Of a stretch of DNA of 64,000 nt, positions 22,376 to 32,160 are shown in pieces. The stretch covers positions 649,265 through 713,264 of the forward strand of contig FN649748.1 in assembly GCA_000310025.1 (NCBI GenBank), in the 5' to 3' direction. This stretch comes from Ectocarpus siliculosus (Eukaryota; Sar; Phaeophyceae; Ectocarpales; Ectocarpaceae). Positions within the stretch are counted from its first letter, which is position 1. The number at the start of each line of letters is the position of its first letter. Position numbers and translations under genes: made by a program. The notes beneath the pieces were generated by a model. The model was not told where the DNA came from. It saw only the letters and a list, made by a program, of their open reading frames with translations, and did not search any database.

Positions 22376-25238
22376 GAAGGTTGGGGGCAGAAAACACACG
22401 TTTATTTACTCATTTTTTGTTCGCTCTTTCGTATGGTACATAATTTTGGTCGATGTTGCGGGAGGGCGGCCGGCAGGTCTTTGTATGTAAATGCCAAGAA
22501 TACCTGCTCACTGGCGTTTCCTGTTGGGGTATGGTCGTCGCTTTCGCGTGCGAGGTTGATTGGTCACCGCTTCTGACGACTCGACTCGTCTGCTGTAGGC
22601 GACTGTGTCACATGGCGCGCGTAATTTCTGGCTGTTGTCGAGAACCGACGTCTGCGTTGGTACCTGCTGTGGACACGAGGGGAAGGTTACCCATTCTTGA
22701 AGTCTCCCCACAAAGCGTTGGGGGGAAACGCGTTGAGGAGGGTACTAAGCGTTCGGCACGCACCAGAATGCCTCCTTCTTGTTTCTAACTTTGCATGTTG
22801 AATAACAGCCCCAAGAGTCTGCAGGCACCAATGGGTACAGACGTGCACGAGTCGACCCACTCCTCCTCGTGTGCTTTCATCTAGCTCACGCCGCAGGTAG
22901 GTCTTGTGGTTCTTCTATGTTGGGACTTTGTGCCTATCCTATCCTTCATTTGGTCTTTCTGGAACTCCGGTAGTGAAGAGTGTATCAGATTTTGTTTTTC
23001 GGGATTTAGTGGTACTCCGGTTATTTTTTTAGTTTTTTTGGTATTGTGTACTTGTTGGCTGGCCTGTGACCGTTCACCGAAACCCGTTTCTCTGCCTTGA
23101 GACGAGTGCAAGAGGATTTAGCGGATAAGGGGTCAGAACGGGGTTTGCTTTTGTTACGACCGCGGCAACTAAAAGGTTGTAATTGATTGGTGACACGCGG
23201 TGGTCAGTTATTGTTGTCGAGAGTATCTCCTCTTGCTTCTTGGGTTGAGCACATAGTCAATACGTCGTTGTCCCCGTAAGCGTGATGCCCACTGTTCGCA
23301 GTGGGCGGTTCGTCCGTTGGTCATTTATTTGCGGAGGTGGGGCAGGGTGGTGAACCGTTCAGTCTGTTTGTGTGGTACCTCGTGGCGTCTTGTGAGCACA
23401 GGTCGAGCATTTTGCGTCCGCGAACATAGATCTTACAGCTTGGTGTCTTGTATTTAGTACCCCACGCATGATCGGCCGCGAGTTGGTGCGTGAGGCCGTC
23501 GATATCGGAGGAACGGATTGTTGTATGGATATTTTGGCAGTTTTTTTCCGCGATAACACTTGATTTTTTCTGTTCGCCCATGGGTATTAGAATGGATCGG
23601 GATGTAACTTTGGTCATGACCCGGAGTATTTCCTGCCTTTGTTTTAGTTTTACACGGGGTAGACTTAGTCCCACGACGTGTACGCTCTTTCGCTCCACCC
23701 ACTGAAGTACGAATAACCGACAGTAGAGGTAATCGGGTGTGTTTCTGTCTGTTTGTGTACGTACACCATTTGACGGGCCCCCTCCGTACCAGCGATTTGT
23801 TTCCCGAGAGAACATGACCGCAGCACAGCAGTGTGCCACTATTCCCATCATCTGCCTCCGGCGCTTCGATGGACGCTTGGTGTGCTCATGGAAGCGGAGT
23901 GAACTTGAAGTAGGTTGGAGGTGAAAACAGTGTTGCTGGTGGTCTGTCTCGAGACAAGTCAACGCAAGGCACGTGCTCCTAATTGCTGCATGGGCTGTGG
24001 TTTGGGGAAGACTTGGAGGTTGGAAGGGTTTCCATGTTTTTTTGTTTTTTTTTGTTTTTTTTTGTTTTTGTTTTAATCATTTTGTTCTTGTAGAGGCTCC
24101 GCCACACATGGATGGTATATGTGCAACGCAATCAAGTTACGATTCCTTACTGTTTGTTTTCTCGTGCTCCGATTCAAAGCTGGATACATGACGTGTGATA
24201 CGGCTGGTGCACTGCCTGGCGCGGCATCGCTTTTTGACATGCCAAGCCCGAAGTCCTCAGGCGGGGGATCTCGTTCTTGCTGTGTTGGATTCCAACTAAT
24301 GTGCGCTGCTAAAGCACAGGTGCTGCCTCGCACTCCAGGTTTTCAAGATGGTCGCTTGGCACGACCTTCCGGTTCATTCCGCAAACCGCACGAGTCGTGA
24401 ACAGCAGGTCGCTCTACGTGTCAATCTGACTGACCTGTGACCAGACCCGATCTTCACGGCTGATGGCCTCTGACCAAACCTGACGCGTGCCATCCAGCAT
24501 GGGTCATGGACCCGACTTGACTCGTATGATTAAGATGTCGAAAGATGCAAGGTCATTACTTGACCTGACCCGTGACAAATCAAATATGTGCTGACATGAG
24601 CTGGGTGTCGCCTCACGACGAGTAAGTACTGCAGGAAGCTCTGCTAGTTACGTTTGACACTTCAGCGGAACCATTGCTGCTGCCGCCAAATATCTAGCCC
24701 TATTCTCAAGCCCCGTTGTAGGGGATTCAGTTCTGTCCACACTACAAACCCCTCTGCTACATGTACGATGCAACATCCCCGAAAGAGAGATCTACGAAGC
24801 ACCCACGACCTACGCAATCAACTCTTGCCCTCTCTAAAGCGAAGTCGCGCACCCTTACATCCGCGGGGCGGGTGCACAAGCAGACCGTTGAAATAAACAT
24901 GTATTATAGGGCTTGTTCGGCAAAGACGAGACTATCCAGCCACGCAAGTCTGCCAGTAAATTGCAATTCACCAAGGTTCCAACCTTCGGCACGGTTCATC
25001 ACGGACCAGATTTCCAGCGGACACCAGTGCCAGCGTCCCTTGCCATCTTTCTACAACCACTCGTCCTGCTCTTTCTCCTCGCGGGAGCCGCCCGCAAGAC
25101 CATCTCCTTTTACACTCCACAGGGCTCATTCCAACCCCTGAAATCTTCTCTTGTAGCGACACCGTCTGCCGCCGTGTCGTACAAAAAAAAAACTCGTCGA
25201 AAACAAAAAACACTCTCAGGAAGGGCGAGTTCGAAAGA
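22376..25238. other. intergenic region between convergent Rolling-stone-like and PGR5 genes
   Basis: About 2.9 kb. A T-rich run with TGTTTTTTTT units lies at about 24030-24075. A 213-codon minus-strand open frame (23321-23962) has no recognised motif and is treated under findings. A stretch around 24410-24600 repeats TGACC-type words loosely. No RNA gene or element was recognised. Confidence 0.5.
23321..23962 (-). other. 213-codon open frame of doubtful status
   Basis: The longest open frame in this intergenic region. The product is basic with no hydrophobic or family signal and ends near PPCPTSANK. No acceptor or donor pattern suggests it is part of a larger gene. It may be chance, a 3' UTR, or a remnant of an unknown element. 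Confidence 0.15.
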
Positions 25239-26411
25239 TCAGAAGAGGAACCCTAGGTCGTCTCCGTTGCCCTTCGCCTTCCGGATGAGCATCCCGCGCA
25301 CCTTTGGGGGAGCCCCCACCCATCGGCAGTACTCCTGGATCACCTGCGAATGCAACGCGATACCCTGGACGTTCCAGACGCGCGAGACCGAGGTAGAGCG
25401 CGTGCGGCGATGAGAGGCAATGCGAAAGAGGGGCGTCAAGAGCTAAATTGGCGGGCAGCGACCCTAGGTCGACACGTTCTTGCATCAGCTCGTACAAGAA
25501 GGATTCAGCTGGTTGCTCGTACACTCGATCGAAATCAACCGAACCACGCAGGTTACCAACTGCTGTAGATTCCAGCCCGTTCCGCTTGACGACACCCTTG
25601 CCATTGCCGCCGACCTTTGATTACAATCAGCTGTCGCCATCGCACGCGCCACCATCTCTCGGTGACACGATGGTTTGCGCAGGACGATTCAGTCACATAC
25701 GCCGGTTTCTCTTCCTTCAGCGTCTTGCCGCATTGAGCGTGACCAACGGGCGCGGGGGTTGGGTATGTATGTGTGTACTTGAAGACGGCGCCGAATCCAA
25801 ATGTCGTGCAAAAATTAGGCATGTGCCTTTGAGTTGAAAGCAGACCACACCATATGTAAAATTTTATCCTGTAGTCCACACGCAAATTAGAGTGGTACGC
25901 ACACGACAATTCGCCCCCCCCCCCCCCCCCTCCCCCGGTCCTCTCCCTGCGTTTTCTTATCTGCGTTGTTTTTCCCCCCCTCGCTCCCGAGATCCTGGTT
26001 CCCCCCCCCTCCCGCCTCCTCCTCGGTCTCGGGGTCGCCTGTTTCCGACGTTTGCGTTCGGCACACATGTGTTCCTCCCTCGACGCTTTGAGCACGGATT
26101 GGGCTTTTTGCAGTTGCGACAGCGCGGGCAAAATGCTACTCGTTGGGCCCAAGTCTTAGGTTGCAATTTGGTGCCTGTTTTTTTTTTTATGGGCTCCTGT
26201 TTGCTGGGTTTTGGATCATACGGGCAGACAGACGGTCAGACGCGTATTTGTCCANNNNNNCCCCCCCTTTTTTGGCCCCCCCCAAAAACCCCCCCCCCCT
26301 TCCCCCTTTTTAATTTAAAACCCCTGTCCCGGGAAAACCCCGGGGTTCCCCCCCCCCTTTTTTCTCGAGGGCGACCACCAGCAACAAAGTTTTCACCTCC
26401 AACCGCTTTCA

Positions 26412-26443
<32 letters not shown>

Positions 26444-29400
26444 CCCCTGCCCCAACTCGGAGTAGAGATCGTAAGAGACTGCTCGTGGTATGCACACATG
26501 TCCAAGGTAGCGGAAAAGGGCAAAGCACGAGCAGGGAAGCTGCACCCAATACTCGCAAAAACCGGCACCTCGATACACGCATCAAATTGACGGTTTTGAA
26601 GAGCGTACTTGTACCGCCGCTAGAGTACGCCGGAGAAGTATGGGAAGGAAATAAGAAGGTGGTGAAAGAACTCGAGGCGGCGCAGATGAAAGCAGCGAAA
26701 ATCATCCTAGGATGCTCCAAGCGCACAAGTAACGCAGCCGTCAGGGCAGAATTAGGGATCCAATCCCTACGGTCGGGAAGAGACGCAAGGAAGCTGGCAT
26801 GGCAGTATCGCATGTACGGGATGGGAGAGGAGAGGTTGCCGAGAATAGTGTGGGAGGCAAAGTGGGCAAACAAAAAGAGGGGTAGACAACCCACGGAATG
26901 GGTCAAGGTTGTAGAGGATGTATGGAAGGATTCGACATCGACGAAGATGAAACGCCGGAAACGGAGGGTCTACAGGGGTTCAAGGAGAAGATATCTGTTG
27001 CTTGTGCCGAGAGAGAAGAACAGAATCTACGGAAAGAAACTGAGGATAGGAGGGTCAAGAAGTGCACGGAATGTTGAAAGAAGGAATAGGGTTCAAGGAT
27101 TACCTACATGGACCAATGAATGCAGGGACAAAGCTAAGGTCAAATTCAGGACCGGAGACATAGGCCTTCGAGAACGTCGACGAAGACATAGGACGGTAGA
27201 CGACGAAGACGACAAGTTCAAATGTGATTGCGGCTTCGAATGCGAAGACCGTGTTCATGTAGTCGCGGAATGTCGGCTATACAATAAGGAGAGGGAAGTG
27301 TACATGACTGAGCTGGGAAAAATACAAGGGAGGTACAGGGAGATGTTTGAGGCATGGAATAGAGAGGAGAGGACGGTAGCTTTACTGGGGAGTAGGAAGT
27401 GGTTTGAAAAGGCGGGAAGGGATATCGTTAGGATAGACAGACTAGGAAGACATTTTTGAGCCACCTTTGGCAAAGTAGGAAGGAACGATTGGCCATCCGT
27501 GATCGGTCCTGTGGGAACAATGTTCCGTCCTCTCGAGAACGCGTGGTCAATGTCTAACCGCTGAGGCATGCAAAACATAAGAGTACGCCCCCCCCCCCCG
27601 GAATTCTAGCGTTTGTCTATTGCAGCTGAGTTTCGCAAGGAACGCTCTACACTATCACCGGGGTACATGCTTTTGTATCGACCGGCGTCGCTGACGAACG
27701 ATTGGTGCGAGGCCTACAGGTACACCACACCCCACAAGTCATCGTGTGGCAGGCTCCCCATAACATGGCCGTAGTAAACCCACGCAGCTCAGGAGGTTCG
27801 TGATCGGTATATATAACAAGACAGCACCTCGAATTCCCAACCACCCGAATCCGGCCCATTGGCCTGTTGTAGCGCACTCGTGTGAAAACGTTCGCTTGAA
27901 TGATAAAATTCCCTCACCTTCCCCCTGATTTTGTTGAGCCTGCTCTCGCCAAGGATAACCTTGGCTGCGACGACGGCGGGGGAAAAAATGCCGAACTTGG
28001 ACACCTTTCCCATGCGAAGCTCACCGCGGCTTGTCCTCCTGCGGACCACGGCGGCACAAAACACGCACGCGGGTCAAACGACAGGTTTCCCTCTCTATAT
28101 CTCCCTCTCTCTTCTTATGCGTACCTCTAGTATTGTCTAGCATCGACCACGTCAACCAATTTCTAAGACGTCAGTGTCAGCGGGAAAAATCAAGGGTCTC
28201 TGGAAGGGGCACACAACTTCGAACATGCTCAACGCGCTGAATACAAACGCCAAAATGAATTTCTCTACAAAGTGTTCCTGCGACACGCACACACAAAGGC
28301 TTCATACATGACCTCGCCCGGACCTAAGTAGCATTCGAAGAGCAGAGGACAGCAAAAACGGGTGCGTATGTGTTTTCGTCCCATCTATTCTGGCGCCGGC
28401 TTACAGGCCTTTCGGCGTGTATACCATACCGGACATATCAGCCTGGGTCACACAAGAAAGGTCACTAGGAGCTCTTTTCATTCTACTGCTGTTTTCAATA
28501 GTTTTTGTCAGGGCGGCCCATAGCGTTAAAGTGAGTTCTATTGCTCACTAAATAAATCCTGGTCTAAGTTGGAAGCGACGCGCTGCAAAGCTCGTTGTTA
28601 GTAAACTAGATCGAATTCATAAGTCGCGAGGGAAGGGATTGCTGTACCCTTCTCGCGATAAAAATATCTCAGGCATGAACCGCAGGAGGGGGTCCGACCC
28701 CCCCCTCCTATGTGACCCCGGTTGGGTCGTCTCGCTAGTAGAAGTGGAGGATGGGGGCCAGAGGGGCAGACGACAGAGTCCAATGATGGGAGAAAATAAA
28801 AAGAAAAGGGGTGCTTTTTGAAACAAAAAGCTGTTTTTTAGACGGGTCGTATGTACATGTATGCGCGCAAACAAAAGGAAATTGCACACGCGGGGCGTGA
28901 AAAAATGGACAAATACGTGTCTGACCGTCTGTCTGTCCGTATGATCCAAAACCCAGCAGACTGGAGCCCATTTCACCATCTACAGGCACCAAATTGCAAC
29001 CTAAGACTTGGGCCCAACGAGTAGCATTTTGCCCGCGCTGTCGCAACTGCTTCCCGCCCAATCCGTGCTCAGTGCGTCGAGTTACGAACACATGTGTGCC
29101 GAACACAAATGTCGGATTCAGGCGTCCCCGAGACCGAGGAGGAGGCGTCAATTTTTTGGAACCAGGTTCTCTCTACCGCTGCTGGTACGTATATCGCAGA
29201 TAAGTAATTGCAGAGAGATGGACAAGGGTGGAGGGAGACACACGCCAGGGAGGAGGGAGACGGGAGGGTGCGACCTATACTACACTCCTGCTACTCTTAG
29301 CTAACGCCGGAAGCGAGAGGAGGAGATAAACACTTGGTTCGTTGTTTCACGATCTCGAGAGAGATGATGCACACCACCGTCACAGCGAGCGCCGATGAGC

Positions 29401-30891
29401 ACAGCGCCGGGCAACACCGCACTACCACGGACGACACACACACAGGGATGAGCGTGCTTGCACCCGATCGAGCAACTGTCAAACAGGAGATATATCACAG
29501 AGCGAGTTGACAAGCACAGCTGTTGTGTATCTAAACCAGTGCTTATGTTTGCGTCTGCCGTGTTGGTTGTGGGTGTTGGGTTGGTGCACGGGTTGTTCCG
29601 CCCAATTGTTTTTCAGTTTGTCACTAGCTGGGAGACAAGAGAGCGGTATGCGCACACAAACACGCTCCTACGCATCACCATTGATGATGCATGTACTGCT
29701 GTACAACTCTTTACACTTGTGTGCGAGGGTCTACAGTAGTGTGGGACCTGTGCCTTCCCTGCTAATCTGGTCACCCATCACATGCTGTTTTGAGTTGCCT
29801 CTCAGAGCAAGAATTCGGGTTGCCTGAGCCAGTGGGCGTTTTTTTTGTTGTTGGGCTAGCTGACGGCCACCCCCCCTCTCTGGGAATCACCGGCGCCCCC
29901 CAGAACTCAAAACGCACGAGCCTACTGCAGTTCCTTTTATCAACCAAAAAAACATTAACCCCAGTCCAGTATTGCCCCACCTTTCCCGCTGCGGTGCTTG
30001 CCTTGGTTATAATCGCGAGAAGGGTTCAGTCACCCCTTTCCCTCGTCAAACGTGCAGCCGAAGGTGTCTTCACTCGCGACCTAGATCAACTGCAGGTTGC
30101 TGGAAATAAACCCCGGGAAAAATACTCTCCGCGGAAAGAATCGAACAACAACCTGCCGCTACGGTAGGGAGTCGTGCAGACTGACCACGAGACCCACCAC
30201 GAGACTGCTGTGTACCATAGGCACCGACAGCGCTACAGCGCTTAACTGCTGTTTGTGTTCGTCCCATCATTTTCCCGTTATGCCGAACACATACAACCAA
30301 ACATCCTAAGGAACAGCAGTGCTTTATGGGCCTCATACAAAGAGCTTCACAAGTTTGGAAAGCTCGGGAGATTGACACGGGACAGGGAGCGAAGAGATGC
30401 CCGCAGTGCGATGTTGGAGAGAGAGAGCGCGCGCTGATTGGGCAAGAGAAAACGGCTAATTGATGCATACTGGTAATCAGGGATACATGCAAACAACATC
30501 CGTATGGATATAAGTCATCACTCCAGGCAGATAGCATCCTTAGCAGCTGTCGACAAGGGTTTCTGGGGTTGGGGGGGAATCACGCAGCTGCACCCCAAAC
30601 ATGAGCACACGCCGACACGGCGGACAGAACATGCGGCACACGTCACCTTGCACCAAGATCATTAGAGACAGCGTCATCTATAACCTATGCTCGTTTCGCT
30701 CACCTCGGTCTCGACACTGCAACGTTCCCCCCTCCCTGTGCGACCGTCAACGATGCAGTGGATGGAAGGCTGCAGACGAATGATCCCTCGCGGAGAGAGG
30801 GCATGGTTGACAGGCCAGCCCGTGCGGGGGCCACGACGAAGGCCTGGCTCGCGGCGACGCAGGCCAGCAGGATGCACAAAATAGACCGCAT
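25239..30891 (-). CDS. PGR5: PROTON GRADIENT REGULATION 5, plastid cyclic-electron-flow regulator
   Basis: PGR5 is needed for ferredoxin-dependent cyclic electron flow around photosystem I and for building the thylakoid proton gradient. Exons (minus): 30891-30704, 28038-27918, 25364-25239; phases agree and give 144 residues (about 133 in Arabidopsis). Exon 1 encodes a signal peptide (MRSILCILLACVAASQAF) ending in AF followed by VVAPAR. This is the two-part address for a complex plastid inside the ER, which supports a stramenopile host. The mature part has LRMGKVSKFGIF, LGESRLNKIRGK, IALHSQVIQEYCRWVGAP and KAKGNGDDLGFLF, matching plant PGR5 block by block; the usual Cys in QEYC is present. Introns are very large (2.66 and 2.55 kb) against 435 coding bases. 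Intron 2 holds a LINE fragment, poor sequence and a gap. The start codon is 339 bp from the divergent DPH4 gene. Confidence 0.94.
25991..26254 (+). repeat. repeat family B, copy 1, broken by the assembly gap
   Basis: About 264 bp closely similar to the reverse complement of 28906-29168, sharing for example TTGCGACAGCGCGGGCAAAA and a CAGACAGACGGTCAGAC word. Copy 1 is cut by the N run and has long C and T runs where copy 2 has normal sequence, so part of its divergence is sequencing error. It lies in intron 2 of PGR5. Confidence 0.85.
26255..26260. other. assembly gap (six N)
   Basis: Six N bases flanked on the right by about 195 bp of C- and T-rich homopolymers (to about 26455). Real distance and content are unknown. 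Confidence 0.98.
26455..27459 (+). mobile_element. LINE (non-LTR retrotransposon) 3' fragment of the reverse-transcriptase ORF
   Basis: Antisense insertion in intron 2 of PGR5. The reading frame encodes the region after the polymerase core of a LINE ORF2, with VLKSVLVPPLEYAGEVWEG, KELEAAQMKAAKIILG, VRAELGIQSLRSGRDARKL and a C-terminal Cys/His motif (CDCGFECEDRVHVVAEC). It closes with a stop at 27457-27459. The upstream part (GVEIVRDCSWYAHMSKV and on) is in another frame, with the change near 26555, so the copy is defective or carries a sequencing error next to the poor region. The catalytic core and 5' end are absent. The 3' flank runs to a C-run at about 27585-27599; no poly(A) tail or target duplication is visible. 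Confidence 0.82.
28906..29168 (-). repeat. repeat family B, copy 2, in PGR5 intron 1
   Basis: About 263 bp in inverted orientation to 25991-26254. The pair flanks the LINE fragment and PGR5 exon 2. On the strand shared with copy 1, the sequence continues past the point where copy 1 meets the gap, so this copy hints at what the gap hides. A short G/C hairpin lies further along at about 28683-28709. Confidence 0.85.
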
Positions 30892-31230
30892 GATGACTCC
30901 GCGAAAATGAAAGTCTTGCTTTCCGAAAGCCTAGTCCGACAATGCAAGTGGATGGAGACAATTAAGTCACACGAGGGTGGATGTGTTTCCGGGCGTTGAG
31001 AAGGCTGCTTCAGCCTGTGTGTCGCTGCTACCTGCTACGGGCTGCTCTTCATTCCATTCTTTGTTGGTCGTTGCCCAGGGGGGGCTTAGTGGGGTGAGCC
31101 AGGGGGTGATCGCATTCCGCGTTGCCCCTACATATCTCGCCGCTTGCTTGCCCGGAGAGCGCCATTGCCAGCGTTCCAGACAGCTGCGCATCGTGGACTG
31201 CGAGTGCACTACGAGGCACGCACGCAGCGG
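30892..31230. promoter_or_regulatory. divergent intergenic region, PGR5 and DPH4
   Basis: Only 339 bp separate the two start codons on opposite strands, so both promoters and 5' leaders must lie here. No TATA-like or initiator motif could be assigned with confidence. Confidence 0.45.
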
Positions 31231-32070
31231 ATGAGCAAGTACGAGGTTCTTGGAGTAAAGAGATCGGCGTCACTCCAAGAAATAAAGGGAGCTTATCAGG
31301 CGGCGGCGTTGGCAAGTCACCCGGACAAGCAAGCGAGCCTCGCTACCGCGGAGCTAAAAGCACAGGTGTGCACCGCCGGACGCAGCTGCCGTGCAGCTGC
31401 TCCCGCTGTCTTGTACTATGGCGTGCTGTTTGGGGTGCTCACGTGTTTATTCCGCCTGTTCGCGCCAGCCTTTTAATTTGATTCACGTGCCATGTCTTGA
31501 CGGGCCGGTCTCTCTTGTTTGTGTCTTGTTTCGCAGGCCTCGCAACGGTTTTTGCTGATCCAAGCGGCGTGGGAGACTCTTCGAGACGAGGACCTGCGAC
31601 AGGAGTACGACTGTCGCTTGGACTTGCAGGCCAGGAACATCGTCGTGTCTGATGAGGTGCGCTTGACTTCGTACGAGCGCGTCGATAGTATAATAGTATC
31701 CCGTAACGGTAATGGTTGGGTCGAAAACCCGATCACCTGGTGCCACACGAACGGCAAGGGTCGTTCTGTCAGTCTATTTGTGTGGTTTGGTCGATGATGA
31801 GCAATCACCATCCCTCATCTCGTTTTGTGTATGGATTGACCCCCCGCCGCCGAAACTAAGGTAAACGTGGACGATATGCACTTCGACGAGGCAGACGGTG
31901 GCAGCTTTTCCCACGAGTGCCGCTGCGGAGAGGCGTACGTCGTAACCCGAGACGAACTCAACGAAGGTTTCGAGGTCCTAGATTGCCCCGGCTGCAGCCT
32001 GTACATTCGGGTCCTTGGAAAGCTCGCGGAACCAGCAGCGGCGACAACAGCTCCTGCCACCGACCGATAG
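31231..32070 (+). CDS. DPH4: diphthamide biosynthesis protein 4 (DnaJ-like, CSL zinc finger)
   Basis: DPH4 (DNAJC24) is a J-domain co-chaperone with an iron/zinc-binding CSL domain that supports the first step of diphthamide synthesis on elongation factor 2. Exons: 31231-31365, 31537-31656, 31861-32070; all junctions are in phase 0, giving 154 residues, about the family's usual 150-170. The J domain starts at the first Met (MSKYEVLGVKRSASLQEIKG) and carries HPD at residues 30-32. The CSL domain in exon 3 has CRCG and CPGCSLYI, with the four metal-binding Cys at about 105, 107, 127 and 130. The frame is open upstream to about 31144 without another ATG, so 31231 is the best start. The stop is 90 bp before the next gene on the same strand. 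Confidence 0.94.
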
Positions 32071-32160
32071 CGCTGGGAGATAACACGCTTCACACGTTCC
32101 AACTAGAGCGTACGTGGCCGGGCCGTTAGTGTTGCTCACGGCTGACGCCTGGAAACAACA

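Noticed and set aside
30130-30210. Possible minus-strand tRNA (GTTCGATTC word after a GTGGTCAGTC word)
   Set aside because: The 5' and 3' acceptor stem halves do not pair and the anticodon arm is not convincing.
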